Part shown: positions 26,463 through 35,460 of the stretch, piece after piece
Layout of the letters: each line of letters opens with the position of its first letter
Position numbering within the stretch: the first letter of the stretch is position 1
Position numbers and translations under genes: made by a program
The notes under the pieces: generated by a model
What the model saw: only the letters and a program-made list of their open reading frames with translations
Told to the model about the DNA's origin: nothing
The model's database searches: none
Assembly (NCBI GenBank): GCA_025929585.1
Contig: JAICPY010000002.1
Location: forward strand, 1-64,000
Reading direction: 5' to 3'
Length of the DNA: 64,000 bases
Source: Steroidobacter sp.
GTDB taxonomy: Bacteria; Pseudomonadota; Gammaproteobacteria; Steroidobacterales; Steroidobacteraceae

Positions 26463-29066
26463 TCAGAGCGGATCAATGCCGTCGATACCCTCGCCGCCTT
26501 CGACGCCCTCACCTTCAGGGCCATCGCCTTCGACGCCGTCTGAGAGGATGCGTTCGAGACCAACGAGCCGATCGCCTTCATCCAGGCGAATCAGTCGGAC
26601 ACCTTGAGTATTGCGGCCTTGGACGGAGATATCGCTTACCGGTGTGCGCACGAGCGTGCCGCTCGAGCTGATCAGCATGACTTCATCGTCTTGCTTGATC
26701 TGCATCGCGCCGACCAAGCGGCCATTACGCTCGCTCGTTTGTAGCGCGATAACGCCCTGACCGCCCCGACCATGGACAGGATAATCGTCGAGCGGTGTCA
26801 ATTTGCCGTAACCGTTGGCGGAGGCGGTAAGGATCATTCCTGCCTCGTTGAGAATGATCAGAGAAATAACCTCTTCATCATCGGGCATACGAATGCCACG
26901 TACACCTGCCGCCGTGCGACCCATCGGGCGCACGTCGTTTTCATCGAACCGAATCGCTTTACCGCTGCTCGAGCACAGAATGATCTGCTTGGTGCCATCG
27001 GTGATGTCGGCGCCGACGAGCCTATCGCCTGGATCGAGCTCGATGGCGATGATGCCGGCCTGACGCGGACGCGAGAAAGCTTCCAACGACGTCTTCTTCA
27101 CGGTTCCCGCGGCAGTCGCCATAAACACGAACTTGTTCTCTTCGAATTCATGAATCGGCAAGACCGCATTGATTCGCTCGCCTTCTTGTAAAGGAAGCAA
27201 ATTGACGATCGGCTTACCGCGCGAACCGCGGCTGGCCTGAGGCAGCTGATAGACCTTCAGCCAGTACAGCTTGCCTGAGCTCGAAAAGCACAGCAGGGTA
27301 TCGTGAGTGTTCGCGACGAATAACTTATCGACGAAGTCCTCATCCTTGACGGAGGTTGCCGCCTTTCCTCGACCCCCTCGGCGCTGCGCCTGATAAACAG
27401 TGACCGGTTGCGCCTTGGCGTAGCCACCATGCGAGAGTGTCACGACGACGTCTTGTTGCTCGATCAGATCTTCGATTGTCAGATCCGAATGATCCTGCAC
27501 AATCTCGGTCCGGCGCTCGTCGGCATACTTCGCACGAATATCTTCTAGCTCGGCACGAATAACGGTCAGCAGCCGCTCGGGACGAGCGAGGATGTCGCCC
27601 AAGTCTTGGATCTGCGCAAGCAGCTCCTGGAACTCATGGAAGATCTTGTCCTGCTCCAGGCCGGTGAGCCGATGGAGCCGTAAATCCAGAATCGCTTGCG
27701 CCTGCACATCCGAAAGACGATAGCCTTCGGGCTTCAGTCCGTATTCCTCAGCCAAGCCATCGGGACGCGTCGCAACCTCCCCCGCTCTCTCCAACATCTG
27801 CGGCACGCCGCCGGCTGGCCATACGCGCCCCATCAAGCCAACCTTCGCTTCCGCCGGCGTCGGCGAGGCCTTGATCAATGCGATCACCTCGTCGATGTTC
27901 GCAAGCGCAACGGCTTGGCCTTCTAAAATATGGGCGCGTTCGCGGGCTTTGCGCAGGTCATAGATCGTGCGGCGAGTAACGACTTCACGACGATGGCGTA
28001 GAAACGCCTCGAGCATCTCCTTGAGGTTGAGCAGCTTCGGCTGACCATCTTGGAGCGCAACCATGTTGATGCCGAACACCGATTCCATCGGCGTGTGCTT
28101 GAACAGATTGTTCAGCACGATGTCGGCCACTTCGCCTCGCTTCAATTCGACGACGACACGCATGCCGTCTTTGTCCGATTCATCGCGCAGGCCATCCGAG
28201 GCGATCCCTTCGATGATCTTCTCGCGCACCAGATCGGCGATACGTTCGAGAAGTCGGGCCTTGTTGACTTGGTAAGGCAATTCGGTGATGACGATCGACT
28301 GGCGGCCTTTCGCGTCCTCCTCGATTGCCGTGCGAGCACGCACGTATAAGCGGCCGCGGCCGGTCAGATACGCGGATGCAATTTCCTGCGATCCATTGAT
28401 GATGCCGGCCGTTGGGAAATCCGGGCCGGGAATGTGCTGCATCAATCCGCCGATCGAGATATTCGGATCGTCGATGAGCGCAATGCAGGCACTGACAACC
28501 TCGCCGAGATTGTGCGGCGGGATATTGGTCGCCATGCCAACGGCAATGCCAGATGAACCGTTGACGAGCAGGTTCGGCACTCGCGTAGGCAAAACGACGG
28601 GCTCTTGCTCCTTGCCATCGTAGTTGTCGCGGAAATCGACCGTTTCTTTGTCGATGTCGGCGAGCAACTCCGAGGCAAGCGCCGTCATTCGACATTCGGT
28701 GTATCGATAGGCCGCTGGCGGATCGCCATCGATCGAGCCGAAGTTGCCCTGGCCATCGACGAGCAGATAGCGCATCGAAAACGTCTGGGCCATGCGTACC
28801 AGAGCGTCGTATGTCGCGGTATCGCCGTGGGGGTGATATTTGCCGAGTACGTCACCGACCACACGCGCGCACTTCACGTACGGGCGAGAATAGACGTTGT
28901 TACTCTCGTGCATTGCGAACAGAATTCGCCGGTGGACAGGCTTTAGACCATCACGCACATCGGGCAACGCGCGCCCGACGATGACGCTCATGGCATAGTC
29001 GAGATACGACTGGCGCATCTCGTCTTCGAGATTGACGTACAGAATTTCGCGCGCGATTTCGACCAT
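26463..29066 (-). CDS. gyrA: DNA gyrase subunit A
   Basis: Breakage-reunion subunit of gyrase, 867 residues. The catalytic tyrosine is Tyr122 in [10 protein letters not shown]. The quinolone-resistance region reads [10 protein letters not shown] at 78-87, so position 83 is Thr (natural in several species) and Asp87 is kept. The GyrA box RRGGRGK and six C-terminal beta-pinwheel repeats follow, ending in an acidic Glu/Gly/Asp-rich tail that may modulate wrapping. It heads the serC-serA-pheA supra-operon and has an extended -10 promoter and a leader hairpin upstream. Confidence 0.98.
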   Translation of the reverse strand: MVEIAREILYVNLEDEMRQSYLDYAMSVIVGRALPDVRDGLKPVHRRILFAMHESNNVYSRPYVKCARVVGDVLGKYHPHGDTATYDALVRMAQTFSMRYLLVDGQGNFGSIDGDPPAAYRYTECRMTALASELLADIDKETVDFRDNYDGKEQEPVVLPTRVPNLLVNGSSGIAVGMATNIPPHNLGEVVSACIALIDDPNISIGGLMQHIPGPDFPTAGIINGSQEIASAYLTGRGRLYVRARTAIEEDAKGRQSIVITELPYQVNKARLLERIADLVREKIIEGIASDGLRDESDKDGMRVVVELKRGEVADIVLNNLFKHTPMESVFGINMVALQDGQPKLLNLKEMLEAFLRHRREVVTRRTIYDLRKARERAHILEGQAVALANIDEVIALIKASPTPAEAKVGLMGRVWPAGGVPQMLERAGEVATRPDGLAEEYGLKPEGYRLSDVQAQAILDLRLHRLTGLEQDKIFHEFQELLAQIQDLGDILARPERLLTVIRAELEDIRAKYADERRTEIVQDHSDLTIEDLIEQQDVVVTLSHGGYAKAQPVTVYQAQRRGGRGKAATSVKDEDFVDKLFVANTHDTLLCFSSSGKLYWLKVYQLPQASRGSRGKPIVNLLPLQEGERINAVLPIHEFEENKFVFMATAAGTVKKTSLEAFSRPRQAGIIAIELDPGDRLVGADITDGTKQIILCSSSGKAIRFDENDVRPMGRTAAGVRGIRMPDDEEVISLIILNEAGMILTASANGYGKLTPLDDYPVHGRGGQGVIALQTSERNGRLVGAMQIKQDDEVMLISSSGTLVRTPVSDISVQGRNTQGVRLIRLDEGDRLVGLERILSDGVEGDGPEGEGVEGGEGIDGIDPL

Positions 29067-29250
29067 GAAGCGTATCTATTCGGCTCGTTTCGAGTGAAAA
29101 AAGGCTACGAACCGAGACGACCAGAGCCGCGTTTCTGTAGCCGGTTTTGCAACCCGAAATCGGGTGCAACAAAGTATCGAATCTTAGCACAGTAGCGCGG
29201 CTAACCGAATCGCTGCGCTCACTTGAAGCTATACTTTCCACCTCCCCCGA
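29067..29250. promoter_or_regulatory. gyrA / mtaD divergent promoter region with leader dyad
   Basis: On the minus strand an extended -10 TGCTAAGAT (hexamer at 29181-29186) could start gyrA near 29174, giving a leader of about 107 nt. An imperfect dyad at 29147-29169, TTGCAACCCGA against TCGGGTGCAA with one bulge, lies at the very start of that transcript. On the plus strand a -10-like TATACT is at 29230-29235, 16 bp before the mtaD ATG. Confidence 0.5.
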
Positions 29251-30567
29251 ATGGCCCCGCGCATGGACCCCATCGACACGCTGATCAACGCCCGCTGGAT
29301 CATTCCGATCGAGCCGGTAGGCCGCGTTCTCGAATTCCACAGTGTTGCCATCCAGGCGGGCCGAATCCTCGCCGTCGGTCCGACCTCAGAGCTCTCGGGT
29401 CGGTTCGCGGCACGCGAGATCGTCGATCGCACGGATCACGTTCTTCTACCGGGATTCGTGAATGCGCACACCCATGCCGCTATGACCTTACTCAGAGGCG
29501 CTGCTGAGAGCGCCTCGTTCGAACGGTGGCTGCGCACGCAGGTTTGGCCTTTGGAGCACCGCTGGATCGATGCCGAATATGTTCGTGACGGCACCGAGCT
29601 CGCCATAGCGGACATGCTCACGAGCGGTACCACCTGCTTCGGTGACATGCATCTGTATCCGGAAGTGGTAGCACAGACGGTGTCAGCCGCTCAGATGCGC
29701 GCATGTGTAGGTCTGCCTGTTATCGAGGAGTCGACGTCCTGGGCGGAGTCCGCAGGCGAGTGCCTCGAAAAAGGGCTCAAGCTGCATGACGACTATCGGG
29801 ATGATCCGCTCGTCACGACCTGTCTTTCACCCTATGCATCCTGGGCGTTGGGAGACGAAACCCTCATCCGAGTGCGTCGCGCTGCGGATGAGCTCGAATT
29901 GCCGATGAGCATGCACGTAAACGAATCGGCCGACGAGGTGGTCGCCGAGGGCGAGCGAACGATTGCGCGGTTGGACAGATTGGGCCTGTTGTCTCCGCTG
30001 CTCGCAGCCGTGCACATGATTCACTTGGACGATGTGGATTTGGATGCCTGTGCCAATGCCGGGATCAGCGTCGTGCATTGTCCTCAGTCCAATTTGAAGC
30101 TTGGCAATGGGGTGAGTCCGGTGGCGCGATTCAAAGCGCGAGATATGAATATCGCCGTCGGCACAAATGGCGCTGCGAGCAACAATGACTTGAGCATGCT
30201 CGATGAATTGCGTACTGCCGCCCTGTTGGCGCGCGGCATTCCGTCGGCTCACGTGACCATCGAGGCGCACGAATGGCTGCGCTTCGCGACCTTGAATGGC
30301 GCACGTGCGCTGGGGCTCGGCGAGGTCATCGGATCTCTGACACCGGGCAAATGGGCTGATTTGTGCTGCATCGATTTGAAACGCGCGCACACTCAGCCGG
30401 TCTACGATCCCGCCGCCCAGATCGTATTTGCAGCTTCCCGCGACCAGGTCAGCGATGTCTGGGTCGCAGGACGCGCCCTGTTGAGCTCATCGCGTCTGAC
30501 CAGGCTCGATCTCGAAGACGTGTTGGAGCGAGCTCAGCGCTGGCGAGAACGCATCAGTAAGGCTTAG
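29251..30567 (+). CDS. mtaD: 5-methylthioadenosine / S-adenosylhomocysteine deaminase (TRZ/ATZ family)
   Basis: Amidohydrolase of 438 residues (434 if the ATG at 29263 is used). Metal ligands are visible in NAHTHAAMTLLRG (HxH), SMHVNESADE and the HCPQSNLKLGNG block, with the final Asp/Asn region GTNGAASNNDLSMLDEL. The canonical last Asp motif reads GTNGAASNN rather than GTDGxxSNN, so the metal-binding Asp is replaced by Asn in this window's reading; activity should not be assumed. The location directly before ubiG is the conserved MtaD position in Pseudomonas relatives. It would deaminate MTA or SAH in methionine salvage. Confidence 0.88.
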   Translation: MAPRMDPIDTLINARWIIPIEPVGRVLEFHSVAIQAGRILAVGPTSELSGRFAAREIVDRTDHVLLPGFVNAHTHAAMTLLRGAAESASFERWLRTQVWPLEHRWIDAEYVRDGTELAIADMLTSGTTCFGDMHLYPEVVAQTVSAAQMRACVGLPVIEESTSWAESAGECLEKGLKLHDDYRDDPLVTTCLSPYASWALGDETLIRVRRAADELELPMSMHVNESADEVVAEGERTIARLDRLGLLSPLLAAVHMIHLDDVDLDACANAGISVVHCPQSNLKLGNGVSPVARFKARDMNIAVGTNGAASNNDLSMLDELRTAALLARGIPSAHVTIEAHEWLRFATLNGARALGLGEVIGSLTPGKWADLCCIDLKRAHTQPVYDPAAQIVFAASRDQVSDVWVAGRALLSSSRLTRLDLEDVLERAQRWRERISKA

Positions 30568-30570
30568 ATC

Positions 30571-31278
30571 ATGATTCAAGCTTCCAATCACGATCCCAGA
30601 GAGATCGCGCGCTTCGATGTGGTCGCCCAGCGCTGGTGGGATCCGCAAGGCGAGTTCAAACCGCTACATGCGCTCAATCCGGTGCGGCTTGCCTACGTCG
30701 AGGCCCGAGCCGGACTGCAAGGACAGCGTGTCCTCGATGTGGGGTGTGGCGGCGGGCTGCTCAGTGAAGCCATGGCTCGCGCCGGGGCGATCGTGACCGG
30801 CATCGATCTCGCCCCGATGACTATCGAAGTGGCCGAGCTACATGCATTGGACAGCGGGCTGTCGATCCAGTACCTGAGACAATCAGCCGAAGCGCATGCT
30901 CTCGAGCATCGATCTCAGTACGATCTGATCACGTGCATGGAAATGCTCGAACACGTGCCGGATCCGATGAGCGTATTGCGAGCGATGCATAGCCTGGTCA
31001 AACCCGGCGGCTATGTGTTTCTGTCGACGCTCAATCGAAACTTGAAGTCGTACCTGCTTGCCGTCGTCGGTGCAGAGTACATACTGAACCTTCTGCCTCG
31101 CGGCACTCACACCTATGAGCGCTTCATCCGGCCCTCCGAGTTGGCCCGATGGGCGCGAGCTGCGGGCCTTTCGCTCGAAGATATCAGCGGACTGAGCTTC
31201 GACCCGTTTTCCAATGTGGCAAAGCTCAGTAAAGATGTGGACGTCAACTATCTGATGTGTGTGAGAAGGGAGGCATGA
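30571..31278 (+). CDS. ubiG: Ubiquinone biosynthesis O-methyltransferase
   Basis: SAM-dependent methyltransferase of 235 residues that carries out both O-methylations of ubiquinone synthesis. Motif I is VLDVGCGGGLLSEAMA; the N-terminal IARFDVVAQRWWDPQGEFKPLHALNPVRL block is diagnostic of UbiG in shortened view (FDVVAQRWWDPQGEFKPLH), and FLSTLNRNLKSYL follows later. It starts 3 nt after the mtaD stop, so the two are translationally close and surely co-transcribed. The product methylates lipid intermediates at the inner membrane. Confidence 0.96.
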   Translation: MIQASNHDPREIARFDVVAQRWWDPQGEFKPLHALNPVRLAYVEARAGLQGQRVLDVGCGGGLLSEAMARAGAIVTGIDLAPMTIEVAELHALDSGLSIQYLRQSAEAHALEHRSQYDLITCMEMLEHVPDPMSVLRAMHSLVKPGGYVFLSTLNRNLKSYLLAVVGAEYILNLLPRGTHTYERFIRPSELARWARAAGLSLEDISGLSFDPFSNVAKLSKDVDVNYLMCVRREA

Positions 31279-31353
31279 GAGGTCTAGACCTGTAGCGTCT
31301 AACGTCAGATTGCCACCTCCGCTTCGCTTCTTCGATCACTCACTTGCAGCAAG

Positions 31354-32739
31354 ATGCCTTCAAATACAACCTCAGTCGTTCTTGCCATCGTCGCGCTGCT
31401 ATTCGGATTCGTCATCGGCGCTCTCTTGATTGCCTGGCGCGCGCGCAAGCGTTCTGAAGCGCTCCATGTCGAGCTCGCCGTGCTCAAATCCCAAGTAAAG
31501 ACCGAGGATCAACTAGATCGCGAACGCCAAGCCGCGTTCGACAGGGCCGTGGAACAACTGCGTGGTACTTTCGATGCAGTCGCCGGAGCGTCACTACGTT
31601 CGAACAGCGAGGTGTTCCTCAAACTGGCTCGGGAACATCTCGGCCAACATCAACAGTCGGCCGCAGCCGCCCTGACCGCGCGCGAGAAAGCCATCGAGAC
31701 GATGCTCGCACCGATCAAAGAAGCATTATCGAAAACCGAGCAGCAGATGCTGCGCATCGAGAAGGAACGTGCGGAGACTTTCGGCAGTCTCAGGAGCTCA
31801 TTGGAATCGGTAGCCCTGGGACAGCAGGCTCTGCAAAAAGAAACCCGCACTTTGGTCAATGCTCTGCGCCGACCGGAGGTGCGCGGACAGTGGGGAGAGA
31901 TGACACTGCGGCGGCTCGCAGAGCTCGCCGGCATGGTCGAGCATTGCGACTTCATCGAGCAAGCACACGTACGAACCGATGAAGGCAATTTGCGTCCCGA
32001 TATGATCGTTCACATGCCTGATGGACGCGACCTCATCGTCGATGTGAAGACGCCATTAGATGCTTATCTGGATGCGGTCGATGCCACGGATGACGAGCAA
32101 CGCGCGATTGCAATGCGCAGGCACGCACAGGCGGTGGGGGAACGCGTTCGTCAGCTCGCCGCCAAGAGTTATTGGAGCCAGTTCGAAAAAAGTCCGGACT
32201 TCGTGATTCTTTTCATTCCGGGCGATCAGTTCCTGTCAGCAGCGCTCGCGGAAACGCCGACCTTACTCGAGGACGCGATCCGTCAAGATGTAATCATCGC
32301 GACACCCTCGAGCTTCGTCGCCTTGCTAAAAGCAGTCGCCTATGGCTGGCGCCAGATGTCGCTCGCGAAAAACGCCGAGACGATTCGCACGTTGGCTGAG
32401 GATCTGTATCGCCGGCTCGCGGTTTTCACGAGTCACTTGAGCAAACTCGGCCGCAGTCTCGGAACCAGTGTGGATTCATTCAACAGCGCCGTGGGCTCCT
32501 TGGAACGGCAGGTACTTCCCGGCGCGCGCAAGTTCACCGAACTGGGTGTTCGACCCGACCGCGAAATCGAGACACTGGAACCCATTGACCGCTTGACGCG
32601 CGAGCCGCAGGTGGCAGTGGCTGAAGGCGCTCGCCCGCAACGTGAAGAACAGCCTTCGTTGTTCGCAGAAGTCGTGCCACCTGATGCAGGCAGTCCTGCC
32701 GAAGACGCAATTGGCAAGAGCGAAGCACAAGAGCCCTAA
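31354..32739 (+). CDS. rmuC: DNA recombination protein RmuC
   Basis: 461 residues: an N-terminal membrane segment (about 4-27), a long coiled coil (about 30-170), and the RmuC nuclease-like domain (about 175-400) with RPEVRGQWGEMTLRRLAE, RPDMIVHMPDGRDLIVDVK, FVILFIPGDQFLSAAL and ATPSSFVALLKAVAYGWRQ. The DVK motif fits a restriction-like PD-(D/E)xK fold. RmuC limits inversions at short inverted repeats, which is notable in a genome with many inverted-arm elements. It sits downstream of ubiG, where Pseudomonas has mupP. Confidence 0.94.
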   Translation: MPSNTTSVVLAIVALLFGFVIGALLIAWRARKRSEALHVELAVLKSQVKTEDQLDRERQAAFDRAVEQLRGTFDAVAGASLRSNSEVFLKLAREHLGQHQQSAAAALTAREKAIETMLAPIKEALSKTEQQMLRIEKERAETFGSLRSSLESVALGQQALQKETRTLVNALRRPEVRGQWGEMTLRRLAELAGMVEHCDFIEQAHVRTDEGNLRPDMIVHMPDGRDLIVDVKTPLDAYLDAVDATDDEQRAIAMRRHAQAVGERVRQLAAKSYWSQFEKSPDFVILFIPGDQFLSAALAETPTLLEDAIRQDVIIATPSSFVALLKAVAYGWRQMSLAKNAETIRTLAEDLYRRLAVFTSHLSKLGRSLGTSVDSFNSAVGSLERQVLPGARKFTELGVRPDREIETLEPIDRLTREPQVAVAEGARPQREEQPSLFAEVVPPDAGSPAEDAIGKSEAQEP

Positions 32740-32758
32740 TCCGAGCGTCCTTCTTGCA

Positions 32759-33604
32759 ATGGATACGAGCGCAATCGACAGTTCGTTGCTCAATCGCGCC
32801 GCGCCTCCTGGGTCGTTGCGATATTTCGCGCTGCTCTATACGCCGGCGGAACAGCGCGATGCGATCGCAGCCCTGTTCGTGATCGATAACGAGCTGCGTG
32901 AATCCGCAAATAGCGCAAATCACGATGTAGCGCATACGCGCTTGCAATGGTGGCGCGCCGAGATCGATCGTCTCGTGAATGCGGATCCTCAGCATCCCGC
33001 GACACGGCTGATTCACTCACGGCACCACGGCGGGCGCAGTTCGCTTACAAAGTTGCATGAGATCGTCGCCGCGGCAGACATGGACCTGGCGCGAATGACT
33101 TACCTCAATCAACAAGAGCTTCGTGCTTACTGCGCGCGCAGTGGCGGCGCATTGCTCGAACTCATGGCAGCGCAGCTTTCGACTTCTCTGGAGGAGAACG
33201 AAAGTGCGCGCTCAGCCATAACCAAGCTCGGGATCGGCATTCGCCAAACCGAGATCGTCCGCGATCTTCGCCAAGACGCCCACGACGGGCGCGTCTATCT
33301 GCCGCTCGACGAGATGGAACGTTTAGCCATTGCTCACGAGCAATTGAACGAACGGGAAACTTCTCCGTCAGTGCGCGAACTCTTAAAAGTCTTGCAACAG
33401 GATGCTCGCGAGCATCTGAGCAAACCTGCCGTAAACGAACCGCTGCACGAGGCACTACGACCGATCTGGGTGCTCACCGCACTTCACCGCCGCCTGCTCG
33501 ATCGCATCGCCGCTCGCAACTACGATGTAGCGCCTGAACGCATCGAGCTCGGCCCGTTAGAGAAGCCATGGGTGGCGTGGAGGGCGGCTAGAAGGGGGAT
33601 ATGA
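32759..33604 (+). CDS. Squalene/phytoene synthase-like protein, probably non-canonical
   Basis: 281 residues of the COG1562 isoprenoid synthase fold. The first aspartate-rich motif expected in active head-to-head synthases is absent (region reads FVIDNELRESA), while the second is recognisable as IVRDLRQDAHDGRVYLPLDEM. This pattern resembles the NDUFAF6-like branch, whose mitochondrial member assists complex I assembly; nuo genes are elsewhere in the window but not adjacent. The start at 32759 leaves 19 bp after rmuC; a longer open frame would overlap rmuC. Its stop codon TGA touches the left arm of element C1. The enzymatic role is uncertain. Confidence 0.75.
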   Translation: MDTSAIDSSLLNRAAPPGSLRYFALLYTPAEQRDAIAALFVIDNELRESANSANHDVAHTRLQWWRAEIDRLVNADPQHPATRLIHSRHHGGRSSLTKLHEIVAAADMDLARMTYLNQQELRAYCARSGGALLELMAAQLSTSLEENESARSAITKLGIGIRQTEIVRDLRQDAHDGRVYLPLDEMERLAIAHEQLNERETSPSVRELLKVLQQDAREHLSKPAVNEPLHEALRPIWVLTALHRRLLDRIAARNYDVAPERIELGPLEKPWVAWRAARRGI

Positions 33605-33750
33605 CGAGGTGACGGGTGACGAGTGACGCGGTCAGAAAGAAGACACGCCAGTTACGTCACATTCGCCTGCGCCTCTGGACATCCCTCAAATCCTTCAACG
33701 ACACTGCGCCTCTTCTGACCCCGTCACCCCGTCACTACGTCACCTCGTCA
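33602..33750. repeat. Paired-arm inverted element C1 (GTGACGG/GTGACGA units)
   Basis: The left arm 33602-33637 and right arm 33712-33750 are inverted copies made of 7-9 nt units GAGGTGACGG and AGTGACG, both ending toward the loop with GGTCAGAA. Alignment needs two small gaps. The left arm starts inside the TGA stop of the preceding gene (33602-33604). The spacer of 74 nt has no gene. It occupies nearly all of the gap before yciK. Confidence 0.88.
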
Positions 33751-33760
33751 CTCAAAAGAC

Positions 33761-34501
33761 ATGCTCTCCTACTCCCCTCCTCCAAATTCGCTCCACGACC
33801 GCATCGTTCTGATTACAGGTGCTAGCGATGGCATCGGCAAGGCTGTTGCGACGGCCGCGGCGGCGCATGGGGCAACGGTGATTCTTCACGGGCGCAATGT
33901 CCGCAAGCTCGAAGGTGTTTATGACTCGATCGTGCAAGCCGGCGGCCCGCGACCTTCGATTCTGCCGCTGGATTTCGAAAAGGCTGGACCTGCCGAATAC
34001 GAACAACTCGTCGCCGCGATCGACAAAGAGTTCGGGCGTCTGGATGTGTTATTGCACAATGCAGGCATGCTCGGAGAGCGCGCTCCGATCGAGCACTATG
34101 ACGTCGCGAAATGGATGCGCACGCTCCATGTCAACGTGAACGCGCCGTTCATCCTGACACGCAGTTGCATGGCGTTGCTGAAGCGCTCGCAAGATCCCTC
34201 GATCGTATTCACATCAAGCGGTGTCGTTGCACAACCACGAGCGTTCTGGGGCGCGTATCTCGTGTCGAAGTGGGCAAGCGAAGGATTGATGCGCATGTTG
34301 GCGGACGAGCTCGAGGTCGCACCGGCGATGCGGGTGAACAGTATCAATCCAGGGAAAGTGCGCACGAACATGCGCCTGCAAGCCTATCCGGCTGAAGATC
34401 GCAGCAAGCTTGCGGCGCCGGAATCGATCGTCACGCCCTATCTCTATTTGTTCGGGCCCGATAGTCGAGGCGTCAGCGGCGAGACTTTCGATTGCCAGTA
34501 G
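33761..34501 (+). CDS. yciK: Short-chain dehydrogenase, YciK family
   Basis: NAD(P)-dependent short-chain dehydrogenase of 246 residues. The cofactor motif is TGASDGIGKAVA, followed by HNAGMLG, a catalytic serine in FTSSGVV and the YLVSK catalytic pair. The C terminus GETFDCQ resembles YciK. The physiological substrate of YciK is not established. In Pseudomonas it follows ubiG-mupP; here rmuC and a squalene-synthase-like gene lie between. Its 3' end overlaps the convergent RluB-like gene by 29 bp. Confidence 0.9.
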   Translation: MLSYSPPPNSLHDRIVLITGASDGIGKAVATAAAAHGATVILHGRNVRKLEGVYDSIVQAGGPRPSILPLDFEKAGPAEYEQLVAAIDKEFGRLDVLLHNAGMLGERAPIEHYDVAKWMRTLHVNVNAPFILTRSCMALLKRSQDPSIVFTSSGVVAQPRAFWGAYLVSKWASEGLMRMLADELEVAPAMRVNSINPGKVRTNMRLQAYPAEDRSKLAAPESIVTPYLYLFGPDSRGVSGETFDCQ

Positions 34502-35351
34502 ATCTGCGATCAGGTGCGGGGCGCTTACGCCCTGGGCCGCCGCGGCGCGCAGACCCGGGCGTACGCTGTTCGTGAACCTGCTTAGCGGTTGGCGGCTCGG
34601 CCAGGCCAGCCAGTGCGTATAGCGCGGCAACTTGCTTATCCGATAGAGCGCGAGAACGACCGCGCGGTAGATCTCTCGGGAGCTCGAGATTCGCAAACTT
34701 GACTTGCGTGACTCTGCTCACCTTCAAGCCGCGACTTTCGAATAGTGCACGAACGGCCGCGCGTCGATGTGCGCGGTGAGATGTCACGGCAAACCATCTA
34801 TTCGTGCCCTCACCTCCCGCCGGCTCCACACTTTCGAATTCAACGGCTTCATCGTCGTATTGCACGATGAGTGGAATCGAAGCCAAGTCGAAGTCGGGAT
34901 GCGGAATCAAGACGCGAGCGACATATGCTGCAGGCGTACTCTCGGCGCGGCGGCGCAACGCATCGGCAAGGCGGCCATCGCTGGTCAGGAGCAGCAAGCC
35001 GCTGTCTCCGGCTTGCATTGTATTGATCACGAGCCAGCGAGCACCTCGCACTGCCGGCAATGACTCCATCACCGACTTCGCGTCGATATCGCCCTGTGCA
35101 TCCGCAGAGCCGGCCGTGATCGGTTGTCCTTGCGCCTTGTGGTAGATCAATACCTGAGGTGCGGCCGTGATTTTCAGCCGCGATGAAACATCCCTACCGT
35201 CGATTACAACGCGGTCGCCCGCGCTATAGCGATCGCCGAGCTGAGCCGGCCGCTGATTGAGCAGCACGCGTCCCTCGGAAATCCATTTCTCGATCTCGCG
35301 CCGGGAGCCCAAGCCATGCTGCGCGAGCAGCTTGTGGAGACGTTCTGACAT
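34473..35351 (-). CDS. RluB-family pseudouridine synthase homologue lacking the catalytic aspartate
   Basis: 292 residues with an N-terminal S4 RNA-binding domain (1-60, RLHKLLAQHGLGSRREIEKW) and a pseudouridine synthase fold (about 65-225). The family motif GRLDxxTxGLLLLT is replaced by INTMQAGDSGLLLLT (109-123): Gln113 stands where the catalytic Asp should be, and the upstream KPxG reads HKAQG. DNA in this region translates cleanly, without a frameshift. The C-terminal tail (about 235-292) is Arg/Lys/Pro-rich. Location next to scpB-scpA is the canonical rluB site, which normally modifies 23S rRNA U2605. I infer an rRNA-binding protein with reduced or no synthase activity. Confidence 0.85.
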   Translation of the reverse strand: MSERLHKLLAQHGLGSRREIEKWISEGRVLLNQRPAQLGDRYSAGDRVVIDGRDVSSRLKITAAPQVLIYHKAQGQPITAGSADAQGDIDAKSVMESLPAVRGARWLVINTMQAGDSGLLLLTSDGRLADALRRRAESTPAAYVARVLIPHPDFDLASIPLIVQYDDEAVEFESVEPAGGEGTNRWFAVTSHRAHRRAAVRALFESRGLKVSRVTQVKFANLELPRDLPRGRSRALSDKQVAALYALAGLAEPPTAKQVHEQRTPGSARRGGPGRKRPAPDRRSTGNRKSRR

Positions 35352-35358
35352 TGGAGAA

Positions 35359-35451
35359 GGGGGTCGTGATCAGGGGGTAGGGGGTAGCGAAAGGAAAAGA
35401 AGCTCGGGCCAAATTTTGTTCTCTACCCCCTATCCCCTAAACACGACCCCC
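35359..35451. repeat. Paired-arm inverted element A3 (GGGGGTAG units)
   Basis: The left arm 35359-35387 and the reverse complement of 35423-35451 agree at 26 of 29 positions, each beginning GGGGGTCGTG and ending GGGGGTAG, separated by 35 nt. The right arm lies 9 nt from the scpB stop codon and the left arm 7 nt from the RluB-like start codon, so the element fills the whole gap. Confidence 0.9.
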
Positions 35452-35460
35452 TCACACTTA

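Noticed and set aside
26463-29066. GyrA Thr83 as a quinolone-resistance mutation
   Set aside because: Thr at this position is natural in several gammaproteobacteria, such as Pseudomonas; resistance cannot be inferred.
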